Source of the DNA: Campylobacterales bacterium
GTDB lineage: Bacteria > Campylobacterota > Campylobacteria > Campylobacterales > Arcobacteraceae
DNA: 5,820 nucleotides
Direction of reading: 5' to 3'
Assembly (NCBI GenBank): GCA_016784825.1
Contig: JADHTT010000061.1
Span: forward strand, 1-5,820
Each line of letters begins with the position of its first letter. The first letter of the stretch is position 1. Shown one piece after another: positions 1 through 5,063 of the stretch. The notes under the pieces were generated by a model, which was not told the DNA's origin, made no database searches, and saw nothing but the letters and a program-made list of their open reading frames with translations. A program made the position numbers and the translations under genes.

Positions 1-276
1 GGTACAGGTGCAGGTGGTCCATCTTGGTCAATTGCATGTGAAACAGACGCAAATGGTCAAGTACACAATAGAGGAACAATCTCTATGGCACATGCAGGTA
101 AAGATACTGGTGGTAGTCAATTTTTCATTTGTTTTGTAGCATGTCCTCACCTAGATGGTGGTCATACTGTATTTGGTGCTATTGAAGATAATGATGATTC
201 AAGTTTTACTGTACTTGATTCAATCAACCAAGGTGATACTATAGAATCTGTAGAAATTTTAGCTACAAGAGACTAA
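1..276 (+). CDS. Cyclophilin-type peptidyl-prolyl cis-trans isomerase, 3' part only
   Basis: This is the C-terminal 91 residues of a cyclophilin, an enzyme that speeds cis-trans isomerisation of Xaa-Pro bonds during protein folding. The reading frame is open from base 1, so the start lies outside the window. By comparison with human cyclophilin A, roughly the first 70-90 residues, including the catalytic Arg, are missing. Visible family blocks are GTGAGGPSW (residues 1-9 of the fragment), ISMAHAG (27-33), GSQFFI (38-43) and [10 protein letters not shown] (50-59). Gln40, Phe42 and His55 match the active-site Gln111, Phe113 and His126 of cyclophilin A. The position of Trp121 (cyclosporin contact) is His50, and replacement of this Trp is common in bacterial cyclophilins. 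Without the N-terminus a signal peptide cannot be judged, so cytoplasmic versus periplasmic location is open. It ends at TAA, followed by two hairpins, and converges with rpsU. The family call is very safe; the exact paralogue (ppiA or ppiB type) is not. Confidence 0.95.
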   Translation, partial: GTGAGGPSWSIACETDANGQVHNRGTISMAHAGKDTGGSQFFICFVACPHLDGGHTVFGAIEDNDDSSFTVLDSINQGDTIESVEILATRD

Positions 277-283
277 ATATATA

Positions 284-307
284 AAGATAGGCATACTTGT
301 CTATCTT
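284..307 (+). other. Hairpin just downstream of the cyclophilin gene
   Basis: AAGATAG (284-290) pairs with CTATCTT (301-307). A further G-T and C-G pair extend the stem to 9 bp around a 6-base loop (ATACTT). It starts 8 bases after the cyclophilin stop codon and lies directly before the stronger terminator stem. It lacks its own T-tract, so it may be a 3'-end stabilising or accessory structure rather than a terminator. Confidence 0.55.
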
Positions 308-313
308 GCAATA

Positions 314-348
314 AAAAAAGGGGAAGAGATAAACTCTTCCCCTTTTTT
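314..348. terminator. Strong bidirectional intrinsic terminator between convergent genes
   Basis: A perfect inverted repeat pairs GGGGAAGAG (320-328) with CTCTTCCCC (334-342) across a 5-base loop (ATAAA). An A-run (313-319) on one side and six T (343-348) on the other extend the stem to 15 bp. Read on either strand, a GC-rich stem is followed by a U-tract, so it can end both the cyclophilin transcript (plus) and the rpsU transcript (minus). Its position between two convergent stop codons fits this role. Confidence 0.93.
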
Positions 349-367
349 CTGGTATCAAAAGAATTGA

Positions 368-580
368 TTACAGTCTTGACTCATATCGTCTTAACATGTA
401 AAGTTTCTTAAGCATTTTCTTTCTAGCGTTAATTTTTTGTTTCTTTCTCTTTTCAGTTTCAGGTTCAAAATATCTTCTAGCTCTAGTTTCAGTTACAATA
501 AGACTTCTGTCACATTGCTTCTTGAATCTTCTGTATGCTTCGTCAAACGATTCTTCAGATTTAACTCTAATGCCTGGCAT
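368..580 (-). CDS. rpsU: 30S ribosomal protein S21
   Basis: Small basic protein of the 30S subunit, 70 residues, acting in translation initiation. The sequence starts [21 protein letters not shown] and ends in a Lys/Arg-rich tail finishing [10 protein letters not shown], a typical S21 pattern that closely resembles those of Campylobacterota. A longer frame could begin at a GTG at 592, adding four residues (MVIL). I reject that start because the GTG lies inside the Shine-Dalgarno sequence AGGTGG, while the ATG at 580 has that site at an ideal 8-base spacing and gives the universal S21 N-terminus MPGI. The gene is monocistronic here: its own promoter region upstream is shared divergently with moaC, and the bidirectional terminator follows 20 bases after its stop. 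Identity is very secure. Confidence 0.97.
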   Translation of the reverse strand: MPGIRVKSEESFDEAYRRFKKQCDRSLIVTETRARRYFEPETEKRKKQKINARKKMLKKLYMLRRYESRL

Positions 581-588
581 TAAAATCA

Positions 589-594
589 CCACCT
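589..594 (-). promoter_or_regulatory. rpsU ribosome binding site (sets the start at 580)
   Basis: On the minus strand an A-run leads into AAGGTGG, a one-mismatch version of AAGGAGG, ending 8 bases before the ATG at 580. It is the best Shine-Dalgarno in the window and overlaps the alternative GTG, which makes the four-residue extension untenable. Confidence 0.85.
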
Positions 595-637
595 TTTTTT
601 AAAATTTAACCAATAATTTATATTAGTCTTGATGCGA

Positions 638-643
638 ATTATA
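638..643 (-). promoter_or_regulatory. Candidate -10 box of the rpsU promoter
   Basis: The minus strand carries a perfect TATAAT (plus-strand ATTATA at 638-643). It would start transcription near 631 and give a leader of about 50 bases before the ATG. No clear -35 TTGACA is present at the expected distance, but a weak or absent -35 is usual for sigma70 promoters in Campylobacterota. The assignment is by consensus and position only. Confidence 0.5.
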
Positions 644-661
644 CATAAATAAACTTAAAAA

Positions 662-670
662 TGATACAAT
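662..670 (+). promoter_or_regulatory. Candidate extended -10 promoter of the moaC operon
   Basis: TGATACAAT (662-670) fits the extended -10 pattern TGnTATAAT with one mismatch. It lies 25 bases before the moaC GTG, so a start near 677 would leave a leader of only about 20 bases, just enough for the AAGGA at 684-688. That leaves no room for a molybdenum-cofactor riboswitch. There is no recognisable -35. Confidence 0.5.
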
Positions 671-695
671 ATGCGATATTTATAAGGATTTTAAC

Positions 696-1175
696 GTGAA
701 ATTAACTCATCTAGATGAACAAGATAGACCAAAAATGGTCGATGTATCAGATAAAAACAATACAACAAGAATAGCAAGTGCAAGTGGAATAATATCAATG
801 AGTCAAGAAGCTTTTGATAATGTAGTTTCAAATCAAAATAAAAAAGGACCAGTATTACAAACAGCTGTAATTGCAGCTATTCAAGGCTCTAAGAAGACTC
901 CAGACCTAATACCTATGTGTCACCCTCTTTTACTTACAGGTGTAAATTGTGATATAGAACAATTAGATGATCTTCCTGGATTTAAACTAACAGTTACTAC
1001 GAAACTAACAGGTCAAACAGGTGTAGAGATGGAAGCACTAACAGGAACTAGTATTGGACTTTTAACTATCTATGATATGGTAAAAGCTATTGATAAAGGT
1101 ATGATTATCTCTAATGTTCAACTTGAGTCAAAATCTGGTGGTAAAACTGGTGATTTTAATAGAGAAAGTAAATAG
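696..1175 (+). CDS. moaC: Cyclic pyranopterin monophosphate synthase MoaC
   Basis: MoaC acts after MoaA in molybdenum cofactor biosynthesis, converting 3',8-cyclo-7,8-dihydro-GTP to cyclic pyranopterin monophosphate in the cytosol. At 159 residues it matches the family's normal length. Family blocks in order are LTHLDE (3-8), MVDVSDK (14-20), [14 protein letters not shown] (67-80), [10 protein letters not shown] (108-117), [14 protein letters not shown] (123-136) and KSGGKTG (146-152). Lys50, His76, Glu111, Asp127 and Lys130 line up, one residue shifted, with E. coli Lys51, His77, Glu112, Asp128 and Lys131, so the active site looks intact. The start is GTG at 696 with AAGGA seven bases upstream; the next in-frame Met (residue 14) would delete the conserved N-terminus. 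It begins a close-packed run, its TAG being directly followed by the next gene's ATG. No other moa gene is in the window. Its presence implies molybdoenzymes (for example nitrate reductase or formate dehydrogenase) elsewhere. Confidence 0.97.
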   Translation: MKLTHLDEQDRPKMVDVSDKNNTTRIASASGIISMSQEAFDNVVSNQNKKGPVLQTAVIAAIQGSKKTPDLIPMCHPLLLTGVNCDIEQLDDLPGFKLTVTTKLTGQTGVEMEALTGTSIGLLTIYDMVKAIDKGMIISNVQLESKSGGKTGDFNRESK

Positions 1176-1439
1176 ATGATTAATTTAGAAGATCACAAAC
1201 TAGAACTAGATTACCCATGTAAATGGGAATATAAACTAGTAATGAGACAAGAGATAGATATTAAAATAGTTTTACAAGAGACTATTGGTCAAAGAGAGCA
1301 CAAAGTAACTATTTCTAAAAAAAGTAGCAAGGGTAAATTCATTAGTCACAAAGTTCAAATGCTTGTGCACAATGAAGATGACAGAAAAGAATTACATCAT
1401 ATTTTTCATGCTCATAAAAATATAGATATGATTGTGTAA
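1176..1439 (+). CDS. DUF493 / YbeD-family protein
   Basis: Small protein of 87 residues, recognised as DUF493 (the YbeD and H. pylori HP0495 type). The family mark is the N-terminal YPCKWEYKLVM (residues 14-24), followed by a K/S/G-rich turn (KKSSKGKF, 48-55), a strand resembling the family's YSLxVxV and a C-terminal helix ending IDMIV. Family structures show a small ACT-like alpha/beta fold. The biochemical role is not established; in E. coli ybeD lies beside lipoate biosynthesis genes, but no such gene is seen here. No signal peptide or membrane segment is present. Its ATG directly abuts the moaC stop (zero-base gap), so it is very likely translationally coupled, with only a weak purine-rich GAGAAAG inside the moaC end as a ribosome site. 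Family call secure, function unknown. Confidence 0.88.
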   Translation: MINLEDHKLELDYPCKWEYKLVMRQEIDIKIVLQETIGQREHKVTISKKSSKGKFISHKVQMLVHNEDDRKELHHIFHAHKNIDMIV

Positions 1440-1447
1440 GTAAATAT

Positions 1448-1822
1448 ATGTCTAATATAATATTTGAAAATTCAATTATAAAAGTTGAAATTGAGCCATC
1501 ACAAATACCTTGGTTAAAAATTTTCACACAAGAGCCAATCAAAGAATTTAGTATGTGTGATAAGCAAACAAAACATATGATTTGGGAAGCTACAGATATT
1601 ATTGAGACAAATATGCTTGAGTATTTTAAATGTGACAAAATCAATATAGCATCATTTGGTAATTATGTACCACATGTTCATTTTCATATCATGGCAAGAT
1701 TTAAAAATGATAACTTTTTCCCAGAACCAATGTGGGGGAAACAGCAAAGAGACAACAATCTAACTTTAGCACCATTAGCACCATTTTATAAAGATGTAGC
1801 AACTAGTTTAAGCACTTTATAA
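1448..1822 (+). CDS. HIT-family nucleotide hydrolase
   Basis: Histidine-triad protein of 124 residues. The triad HVHFHIM (His76, His78, His80) has the H-x-H-x-H-x-x form in which the middle His acts as the nucleophile when a nucleotide phosphoramidate or dinucleoside polyphosphate is cleaved. The upstream segment [11 protein letters not shown] (65-75) and the downstream [18 protein letters not shown] (82-99) resemble a bacterial HIT subgroup of similar length whose members carry QLHVHVVAR and WPxPVWG in the same places. Substrate cannot be read from sequence; Ap4A-type or AMP-lysine hydrolysis are family possibilities. It is soluble, with no signal peptide. It lies 8 bases after the DUF493 gene, in the same transcript as moaC, with a poor ribosome site, which suggests coupled or low expression. 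The next gene appears to have its own promoter. Confidence 0.9.
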   Translation: MSNIIFENSIIKVEIEPSQIPWLKIFTQEPIKEFSMCDKQTKHMIWEATDIIETNMLEYFKCDKINIASFGNYVPHVHFHIMARFKNDNFFPEPMWGKQQRDNNLTLAPLAPFYKDVATSLSTL

Positions 1823-1834
1823 ATAATTTTTCAG

Positions 1835-1840
1835 TAAAAT
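1835..1840 (+). promoter_or_regulatory. Candidate -10 box for the rplY-pth operon
   Basis: TAAAAT (1835-1840), preceded by an A/T-rich run with a T-stretch (1827-1831), sits 29 bases before the rplY ATG. No -35 consensus is visible, as is usual in Campylobacterota promoters. The strong ribosome site AAGGA (1859-1863, six bases before the ATG) follows. The 47-base gap is the largest between genes on this strand from 696 to 4487, so it is the natural place for a second promoter. No terminator hairpin follows the HIT gene, so read-through is also likely. Confidence 0.42.
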
Positions 1841-1869
1841 CCCATTTCAATTCAAAACAAGGAAACAAA

Positions 1870-2406
1870 ATGTTAGAAGGTATCGTTAGAGATAGTATCG
1901 TAAAACAAAGTACAAAAACATTAAGACGAGATGGTTATCTAATTGCTAACATTTACGGAAAAGGGCTTGAGAATATCAATGCTGCATTTAAAGTAAATGA
2001 TTTTATTAGATTTATGAAGAACAAAACAGAAATTGCTTTTGATGTAAATGTAGGTGGAAACACTTGTAAAGTTGTAGTTCAAGATTACCAAAAACACCCA
2101 GTAACATCTGCATTATTACATGTAGATTTAATGGTTGTTCAAGATGGTGTTAAAGCTAACTTCATGGTACCAGTTACTACTGAAGGGACTCCAAAAGGTC
2201 TTAAAAATAAAGGTATCTTAGCATACCACAGAAAAAGAGTAGAAGTTAAAGCTCAGTATAAAGATTTACCAAAATCATTCCACTTTAATGTAACTGATTT
2301 AGATACTGGTGACAACTACTTAGTTAGAGATTTAGACTTACCTGCAAATGTAGAGTGTTTCTTAGATCCAAGAGTACCAGTTGTTGGTGTAATGAAAATT
2401 AAGTAA
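1870..2406 (+). CDS. rplY: 50S ribosomal protein L25/general stress protein Ctc
   Basis: Binds 5S rRNA in the large ribosomal subunit. The 178 residues correspond to the long two-domain (Ctc/TL5) form rather than the roughly 95-residue E. coli L25. The N-terminal L25 barrel covers about residues 1-90: an N-terminal LEGIVRDS strand, then [16 protein letters not shown] (17-32), where most relatives have a Gly-x-x-Pro-Ala-x-x-Tyr-Gly turn, and [20 protein letters not shown] (71-90), a family hallmark. The C-terminal TL5-type domain runs from about 95 to 178, with [16 protein letters not shown] (100-115) and the ending DPRVPVVGV. The start is ATG with AAGGA six bases upstream. The stop lies four bases before pth. 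The rplY-pth pairing is conserved in many bacteria and links ribosome assembly with peptidyl-tRNA recycling. Confidence 0.95.
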   Translation: MLEGIVRDSIVKQSTKTLRRDGYLIANIYGKGLENINAAFKVNDFIRFMKNKTEIAFDVNVGGNTCKVVVQDYQKHPVTSALLHVDLMVVQDGVKANFMVPVTTEGTPKGLKNKGILAYHRKRVEVKAQYKDLPKSFHFNVTDLDTGDNYLVRDLDLPANVECFLDPRVPVVGVMKIK

Positions 2407-2410
2407 TCTT

Positions 2411-2968
2411 ATGTACTTAATTGCAGGTCTTGGGAATCCTGGTGAAAAATATTCCCAAACTAGACATAATATAGGTTTTTTAATTATCGATAAGATAATT
2501 AAAGGACTGTCTCTTTCAAATAATATAAATAATCCAAATTTTAAAGCTATTACCACTAAAGCCTCAAATAGTTTATATGTAAAACCACAAACATTTATGA
2601 ACCTATCTGGTGAGTCGATTATTGCTATTGCAAATTATTATGATATTCCAAATGAAGATATTATAGTAATTCACGATGATATTGATATACCATTTGGTAC
2701 ACTTAGATTTAAAATAGGTGGTGGACATGGTGGACATAATGGACTAAGATCAATTGATTCTCATATTGGTAAAGATTATATAAGAGTAAGAGTTGGTGTT
2801 GGTAAACCAGAAGACAAAGCTGATGTTGCTAATTATGTTTTATCTAACTTTTCAAAAGATGAATTAAACCAACTAGATAGTATAATAGATCATACAATAA
2901 AAGCGATTGATGCACTTAAAGTAAATGATCTAAAAGAAGTACAATCACAATATACACTGAAAGTTTAA
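2411..2968 (+). CDS. pth: Peptidyl-tRNA hydrolase
   Basis: Cleaves the ester bond of peptidyl-tRNAs released from stalled ribosomes, recycling tRNA in the cytosol. The 185 residues match the bacterial Pth length. The N-terminal signature LIAGLGNPGEKYSQTRHNIG (3-22) supplies Asn9 and the catalytic His19 (E. coli Asn10 and His20). TFMNLSG (61-67) gives Asn64 (E. coli Asn68), VIHDDIDIPFG (86-96) gives Asp89 (E. coli Asp93), and GGGHGGHNGLRSI (103-115) gives Asn110 (E. coli Asn114). All key residues are present, so the enzyme should be active. The gene starts four bases after the rplY stop without a good Shine-Dalgarno, consistent with coupling to rplY translation, and is followed after 14 bases by the LptF/G-type permease, as in C. 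jejuni and H. pylori. Confidence 0.97.
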   Translation: MYLIAGLGNPGEKYSQTRHNIGFLIIDKIIKGLSLSNNINNPNFKAITTKASNSLYVKPQTFMNLSGESIIAIANYYDIPNEDIIVIHDDIDIPFGTLRFKIGGGHGGHNGLRSIDSHIGKDYIRVRVGVGKPEDKADVANYVLSNFSKDELNQLDSIIDHTIKAIDALKVNDLKEVQSQYTLKV

Positions 2969-2970
2969 AT

Positions 2971-2975
2971 TAGGA
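2971..2975 (+). promoter_or_regulatory. Ribosome binding site supporting a TTG start at 2983
   Basis: TAGGA ends seven bases before the TTG at 2983. The next in-frame Met codon is residue 31 and would remove the first membrane helix, so this site decides the start. Confidence 0.65.
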
Positions 2976-2982
2976 CTTACTA

Positions 2983-4059
2983 TTGGAACTAAATATAATT
3001 ACAAAATATTTAATCACTAAATATATTAAATTTTTTCTCATTGTACTATTTTCATTAGAACTATTTTTCGTAGGTATGGATCTATTACAAAACCTCAAGT
3101 CATTACCAAACTCTGCCAACCTTCAACTATTGTATGTATTATATAATGGATTTTTTACGCTTTCTATTGTGTTGCCATTATCGCTGATTTTTGGATGGGT
3201 TGTTTTTATAATTACCCTTATTAAAAACAATGAATTTGTTGCATTTTATTCTGTAGGTGCCACAAAACAACAAATACTTAAGCCTATTATCTTTACGGCT
3301 TTGTTTATTACAACTATATTAATCGGTCTACAAAGTACACCTATGGCATATTCTGAACAACAAAAGAAAAAGATTTTAAATAATAATTACTTTACAAATA
3401 CTAAAGAGAATATATTTTTAAAATATAATGACTATTTTGTTTATTTTAATAAACTATATCCATTAGAAAAAAAGGCAGAAGGTGTAGATATTTATCTTGT
3501 AAAAGATGGTGATTTAGTTGAAACAATACAGGCAAAAAAAGCTACTTTTCAAAATAATAAGTGGTATGCATTGGATGCAAAAATTATTAGAAAGCCAAGT
3601 AAAATAGATTGGGATTCAAGTAAACTTACTGTTACACATGAAAAATTTCTTTACACCCTAGAAGGATTTAAGCCAAAAATTTTAGATAATGTATATAGTG
3701 CAAAAACAAACTATTCTATTATTGATTCAATACAAGCTTATTTCTTATTATCTAAACAAGACCTAGATACTACAGCTATCAGAAATACACTATACTATAA
3801 TATGCTAGTGCCTTTTTTTGTAATACCTGCTATTGTGCTAATATTTTTATATAGTTCAGTAAGTAACAGATTTTTTCAAATCAATAAATTCTCTTCAATT
3901 AGTGTAGCACTTACTCTTGGGCTATGGGGAATATTATTTTTCTTACATAAACTATCATCAGGTGGCGTTCTTATACCAGAAATAGCTCTTCTAGTTCCAC
4001 TTATGATTTTATTTATATATGTCTATATATTGTATAGCAAAAAAGAAAATATTATTTAA
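2983..4059 (+). CDS. LptF/LptG (YjgP/YjgQ) family permease
   Basis: Inner-membrane permease of the LptB2FG type, the ABC complex that extracts lipopolysaccharide and passes it to the periplasmic bridge. The 358 residues match the family length. Six hydrophobic segments fit the LptF/G topology: about 16-36, 50-68, 71-90, 101-118, then 271-290, 303-322 and 331-351 (50-90 is long and may be read as one or two helices). Between them, residues about 120-265 are hydrophilic and strand-like, the expected periplasmic jelly-roll. NNEFVAFYSVGATKQQILKPI (82-102) resembles the family's cytoplasmic coupling helix before the third helix (ExxALxxxGxSxxxI). The start is TTG. The sequence does not show clearly whether it is LptF or LptG; only one permease is here and LptB is absent, so partners must lie elsewhere. 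The following Nudix ATG overlaps its TAA by one base. Confidence 0.88.
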   Translation: MELNIITKYLITKYIKFFLIVLFSLELFFVGMDLLQNLKSLPNSANLQLLYVLYNGFFTLSIVLPLSLIFGWVVFIITLIKNNEFVAFYSVGATKQQILKPIIFTALFITTILIGLQSTPMAYSEQQKKKILNNNYFTNTKENIFLKYNDYFVYFNKLYPLEKKAEGVDIYLVKDGDLVETIQAKKATFQNNKWYALDAKIIRKPSKIDWDSSKLTVTHEKFLYTLEGFKPKILDNVYSAKTNYSIIDSIQAYFLLSKQDLDTTAIRNTLYYNMLVPFFVIPAIVLIFLYSSVSNRFFQINKFSSISVALTLGLWGILFFLHKLSSGGVLIPEIALLVPLMILFIYVYILYSKKENII

Positions 4060-4487
4060 TGAATAAGCTAAAAGCATATGGCATAGCACTTTATAAACAT
4101 GAGGATAGTACTGTAAAATTACTACTATGTAAATCTATACGAAGTGATTCTAAATGGGGGTTTTTAAAAGGTGCAGTTGATAGGAATGATACAACACCAA
4201 AAGGCACTGCTCAAAGAGAATTTCAAGAAGAATCAGGGATATTTATACATCAATACCTATTAACAAAATATTTTTATCAAGAAAATGAAGAAAAAGATAT
4301 AGGTATATATCTTGTGGATGCTACAAAATTAGATTATATTTTTAAGTATTTTAAAGGTGATAAACTATTAGCAAAGTATATATGTGATGAAAATGAACAA
4401 GTTAGATTTTTTGATATTAATAACTTACCAAAATTTAAGAAAAATCAAAAAGAGATACTAAAACAGATTTTAGATTCTATTCAATAA
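4059..4487 (+). CDS. Nudix hydrolase with irregular Nudix box
   Basis: Hydrolase of nucleoside diphosphates linked to another group, 142 residues, soluble. The Nudix box lies at residues 38-61: it begins GAVDRND and ends REFQEESGI. The metal-binding core REFQEESG is intact (Arg53, Glu54, Glu57, Glu58, Gly60), but the stretch between the first Gly and the Arg has one extra residue against GX5EX7REUXEEXGU, and the first acidic position is Asp44 or missing, depending on alignment. WGFLKGAVD before the box is typical. A terminal helix (about 127-141) follows the domain. Substrate cannot be told: Ap4A, an mRNA 5' end (RppH-like) or a sugar nucleotide are possible. ATG 4059 overlaps the permease stop (TAATG), implying coupling. 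Two tandem TAA codons end it. It is the last gene of the rplY run. Confidence 0.88.
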   Translation: MNKLKAYGIALYKHEDSTVKLLLCKSIRSDSKWGFLKGAVDRNDTTPKGTAQREFQEESGIFIHQYLLTKYFYQENEEKDIGIYLVDATKLDYIFKYFKGDKLLAKYICDENEQVRFFDINNLPKFKKNQKEILKQILDSIQ

Positions 4488-4614
4488 TAATTGTAAAATT
4501 GAATACTCACAAGATAACTTATTTCATACAATATTAGGTCTTTTTAATGTAAAAACCGAAGTATATAACAAAAATATGGATATTATACATGGAAGCTAAA
4601 AAGGATATTTTACC
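4488..4614 (+). promoter_or_regulatory. Intergenic gap with candidate dgkA promoters
   Basis: This 127-base gap contains no ORF longer than a dozen codons and no convincing terminator hairpin for the Nudix gene. Three -10-like boxes are seen: TAAAAT at 4494-4499, TATAAC at 4564-4569 and TATTAT at 4581-4586, none with a proper -35. The last is best placed, giving a start near 4593 and leaving a short leader before the ribosome site AAGGA (4601-4605), nine bases ahead of the dgkA ATG. Which is used cannot be decided from sequence. Confidence 0.4.
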
Positions 4615-4974
4615 ATGAGAAACCAACCAAAATATAGTTTTTTTAAAAATACTACTTATGCCTTGAAAGGCTTATTAGATTTAATTAGAACCGAAACATC
4701 ATTTAAAATAGAATTAATATTAGCTTTTATTTTAATACCATTTATAATTTTAATAGATCTATCTTTAGTATATAAATTACTTATGTTTATATCATTAATG
4801 GGTGTATTAATAGCAGAAGCTACAAATAGTGCAATTGAAAGAGCTGTAGACTTAGTGACATTAGAACATCATGATATGGCAGGTCGTGCAAAAGATGTTG
4901 GAAGTACGATTGTATTTTTAAGTATTGTATTATTTGTTGCTGTATGGGGATTAATACTGTTAGATATATTTTAA
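4615..4974 (+). CDS. dgkA: Diacylglycerol kinase (integral membrane, DgkA type)
   Basis: Small trimeric inner-membrane kinase that phosphorylates diacylglycerol with ATP, returning it to phosphatidic acid for phospholipid synthesis; the diacylglycerol arises from envelope glycan modification. The 119 residues match the family. Order: N-terminal amphipathic region (1-30), helix about 34-50, helix about 54-70, the signature EATNSAIERAVD (68-79), EHHDMAGRAKDVGS (84-97), then a last helix 98-117. Glu27, Glu33, Glu68, Asn71, Glu75, Lys93 and Asp94 align one residue shifted with E. coli Glu28, Glu34, Glu69, Asn72, Glu76, Lys94 and Asp95, so the catalytic set is complete. The start is ATG with AAGGA nine bases upstream. 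It stands alone after a 127-base gap and converges with the CCG-domain gene. The neighbouring LPS permease suggests an envelope theme, but shared control is not shown. Confidence 0.96.
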   Translation: MRNQPKYSFFKNTTYALKGLLDLIRTETSFKIELILAFILIPFIILIDLSLVYKLLMFISLMGVLIAEATNSAIERAVDLVTLEHHDMAGRAKDVGSTIVFLSIVLFVAVWGLILLDIF

Positions 4975-4979
4975 TACAA

Positions 4980-5028
4980 GGCAAAAGCTATGAAGTTTAC
5001 TTCTGTAAACAATCAAGCTTTTAATGCC
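4980..5028. repeat. Nested inverted repeat between convergent genes (possible weak bidirectional terminator)
   Basis: The inner stem GTTTAC (4995-5000) / GTAAAC (5005-5010) has a TTCT loop. The outer stem AAAAGCT (4983-4989) / AGCTTTT (5016-5022) is separated from it by symmetric 5-base internal loops, and GGC (4980-4982) / GCC (5026-5028) pairs outside a 3-base bulge. It lies six bases after the dgkA stop and before the end of the minus-strand gene, which suits transcript termination or 3'-end protection. It lacks a clean U-tract, so intrinsic termination is uncertain. Confidence 0.55.
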
Positions 5029-5036
5029 ATAATAGT

Positions 5037-5063
5037 GTGAAAGTATAGTTGTTATACGTTCAC
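5037..5063. repeat. Second hairpin overlapping the 3' end of the CCG-protein gene
   Basis: GTGAA (5037-5041) pairs with TTCAC (5059-5063) and GTATA (5043-5047) with TATAC (5053-5057), separated by one mismatch (A5042/G5058) and a 5-base loop. The stem includes the last four codons and the stop of the minus-strand gene. No T-run follows on either strand. It may act together with the nested repeat 8 bases away as a transcript end structure. Confidence 0.5.

Noticed and set aside
581..592. Four-residue N-terminal extension of S21 from a GTG at 592
   Set aside because: The GTG falls within the Shine-Dalgarno AGGTGG, and S21 proteins begin MPGI/MPxI; the ATG at 580 is correctly spaced.
671..695. 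Molybdenum-cofactor riboswitch ahead of moaC
   Set aside because: The predicted leader is only about 20 bases and holds no structured aptamer; just a -10 box and a ribosome site fit there.
1342..1644. 100-codon open frame on the minus strand across the DUF493 and HIT genes
   Set aside because: It lies antisense to two well-supported genes, shows no family motif and has a Cys/Ile-rich composition typical of antisense reading of AT-rich coding DNA.
2362..2556. 64-codon open frame on the minus strand over the rplY/pth junction
   Set aside because: It is antisense to the conserved C-terminus of rplY and the catalytic N-terminus of pth, with no recognisable domain or ribosome site.
2718..2742. 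Short GGTGGACAT direct repeat in pth
   Set aside because: It encodes the conserved Gly/His-rich GGGHGGHNG motif of peptidyl-tRNA hydrolase, so protein constraint explains it.
4541..4558. Possible hairpin after the Nudix gene (GGTCTTTTT against AAAAACC)
   Set aside because: The stem is almost all A-T with mismatches and has no following T-tract, so it is not a credible terminator.
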